Below, in pieces: positions 63,713 to 64,000 of a DNA stretch of 64,000 nt. This DNA is from Anarhynchus alexandrinus (taxonomy: Eukaryota > Chordata > Aves > Charadriiformes > Charadriidae). The notes under the pieces are model-generated. The model did no database searches. It worked only from the letters and a program-made list of their open reading frames with translations, and was not told the DNA's origin. The position numbers were made by a program, and so were the translations under genes. Where the stretch lies: contig VUYV01000004.1 in assembly GCA_008711295.1 (NCBI GenBank), positions 2,639,129 to 2,703,128 on the forward strand, given 5' to 3'. Position 1 is the stretch's first letter. Every line of letters starts with the position of its first letter.

Positions 63713-64000
63713 AAAATATTATGGTGACAGTGGCAAAAAAATATCCGGTGTACTTTAACCAGTATATTTGATCAGTCCTTCAGGTCAGAGCAGATTTAAA
63801 GGCCATCTGTGGTACGACTTCATTGACTTATATAAACCAGGATCAAATGTGATTCATGTATTTGTGTGGTCTGACCCCTTTGAATTCTCTGGTCAAGTTA
63901 TGTTAGGAAGGGAGAGAAGTGCAGAGGTTTGCTATGATTTTTATGTGTCTGTCTTTAAAGAAAACAAACCCCTGTCAACAGCTGACCAGAAGACTTTTCT

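Larger units (their letters stand above)
29490..64000 (+). other. Intron 1, 5' part (acceptor outside window)
   Basis: At least 34.5 kb of non-coding sequence. The + strand shows an excess of long T runs over long A runs. Counting by eye for runs of 10 or more I find about 13 T runs (for example 49931-49944, 51772-51789, 56638-56653, 57863-57879, 62585-62600) and about six A runs (such as 36086-36099, 46845-46857, 59051-59066). Upstream of the promoter I find one of each. Such asymmetry is known in transcribed vertebrate sense strands. Frames of 60-130 codons occur on both strands without domains or plausible exon boundaries. An internal alternative exon cannot be excluded, but I see none that I can support. 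Named elements inside are listed separately. Between them I see nothing definite. Confidence 0.7.

Overview
This window looks like a vertebrate chromosome, most likely from a bird. It holds one clear gene start: a GC-rich CpG island at about 28.66-29.64 kb with a first coding exon on the + strand (ATG at 29414, splice donor at 29490). Everything else is non-coding. The bird call rests on four things: an AT-rich background with low repeat density and no Alu or L1-like sequence; a fragment whose sequence matches the 3' end of chicken-repeat-1 (CR1) at about 21.18 kb; a 641-bp LTR-like block at 7.13-7.77 kb that resembles an avian endogenous-retrovirus LTR; and a few old amniote repeats (MIR and an L3/CR1-like tail). 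None of these was confirmed by a search.

Layout. 1-28.5 kb is intergenic or upstream DNA with no supported gene. It holds the LTR, the CR1 fragment, an L3/CR1-like tail, a MIR, an AT-rich patch and a small isolated GC-rich patch at 22.31-22.50 kb. 28.5-29.7 kb is the promoter, CpG island and exon 1. The island is C-rich on the + strand up to about 29.12 kb and G-rich after it, which suggests transcription starts near 29.1-29.2 kb on the + strand. Three short upstream ORFs precede the main ATG. The exon encodes 25 residues that look like a signal peptide and ends in phase 1. That pattern is common for receptors, adhesion molecules and secreted proteins, but I do not recognise the gene. 29490-64000 is intron 1. 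It is at least 34.5 kb long, its acceptor lies outside the window, and it has a clear excess of poly(T) over poly(A) runs on the + strand, as expected of a transcribed sense strand.

Several intronic and upstream stretches have the look of conserved non-coding elements: unique sequence, few simple repeats and clustered homeodomain-type TAAT cores. They are candidates for regulatory DNA of this gene. Multi-species alignment would decide.

Nearly all open reading frames of 60-210 codons here are chance ORFs in non-coding DNA. I found no CRISPR array, operon, tRNA, rRNA or complete mobile-element coding region, and nothing I would call a new biological system. The most informative observations are the gene start with its uORFs and hairpin, the nested hairpin at 14.91-14.97 kb, the isolated GC-rich patch, and the TAAT-rich intronic block at 47.57-47.91 kb.
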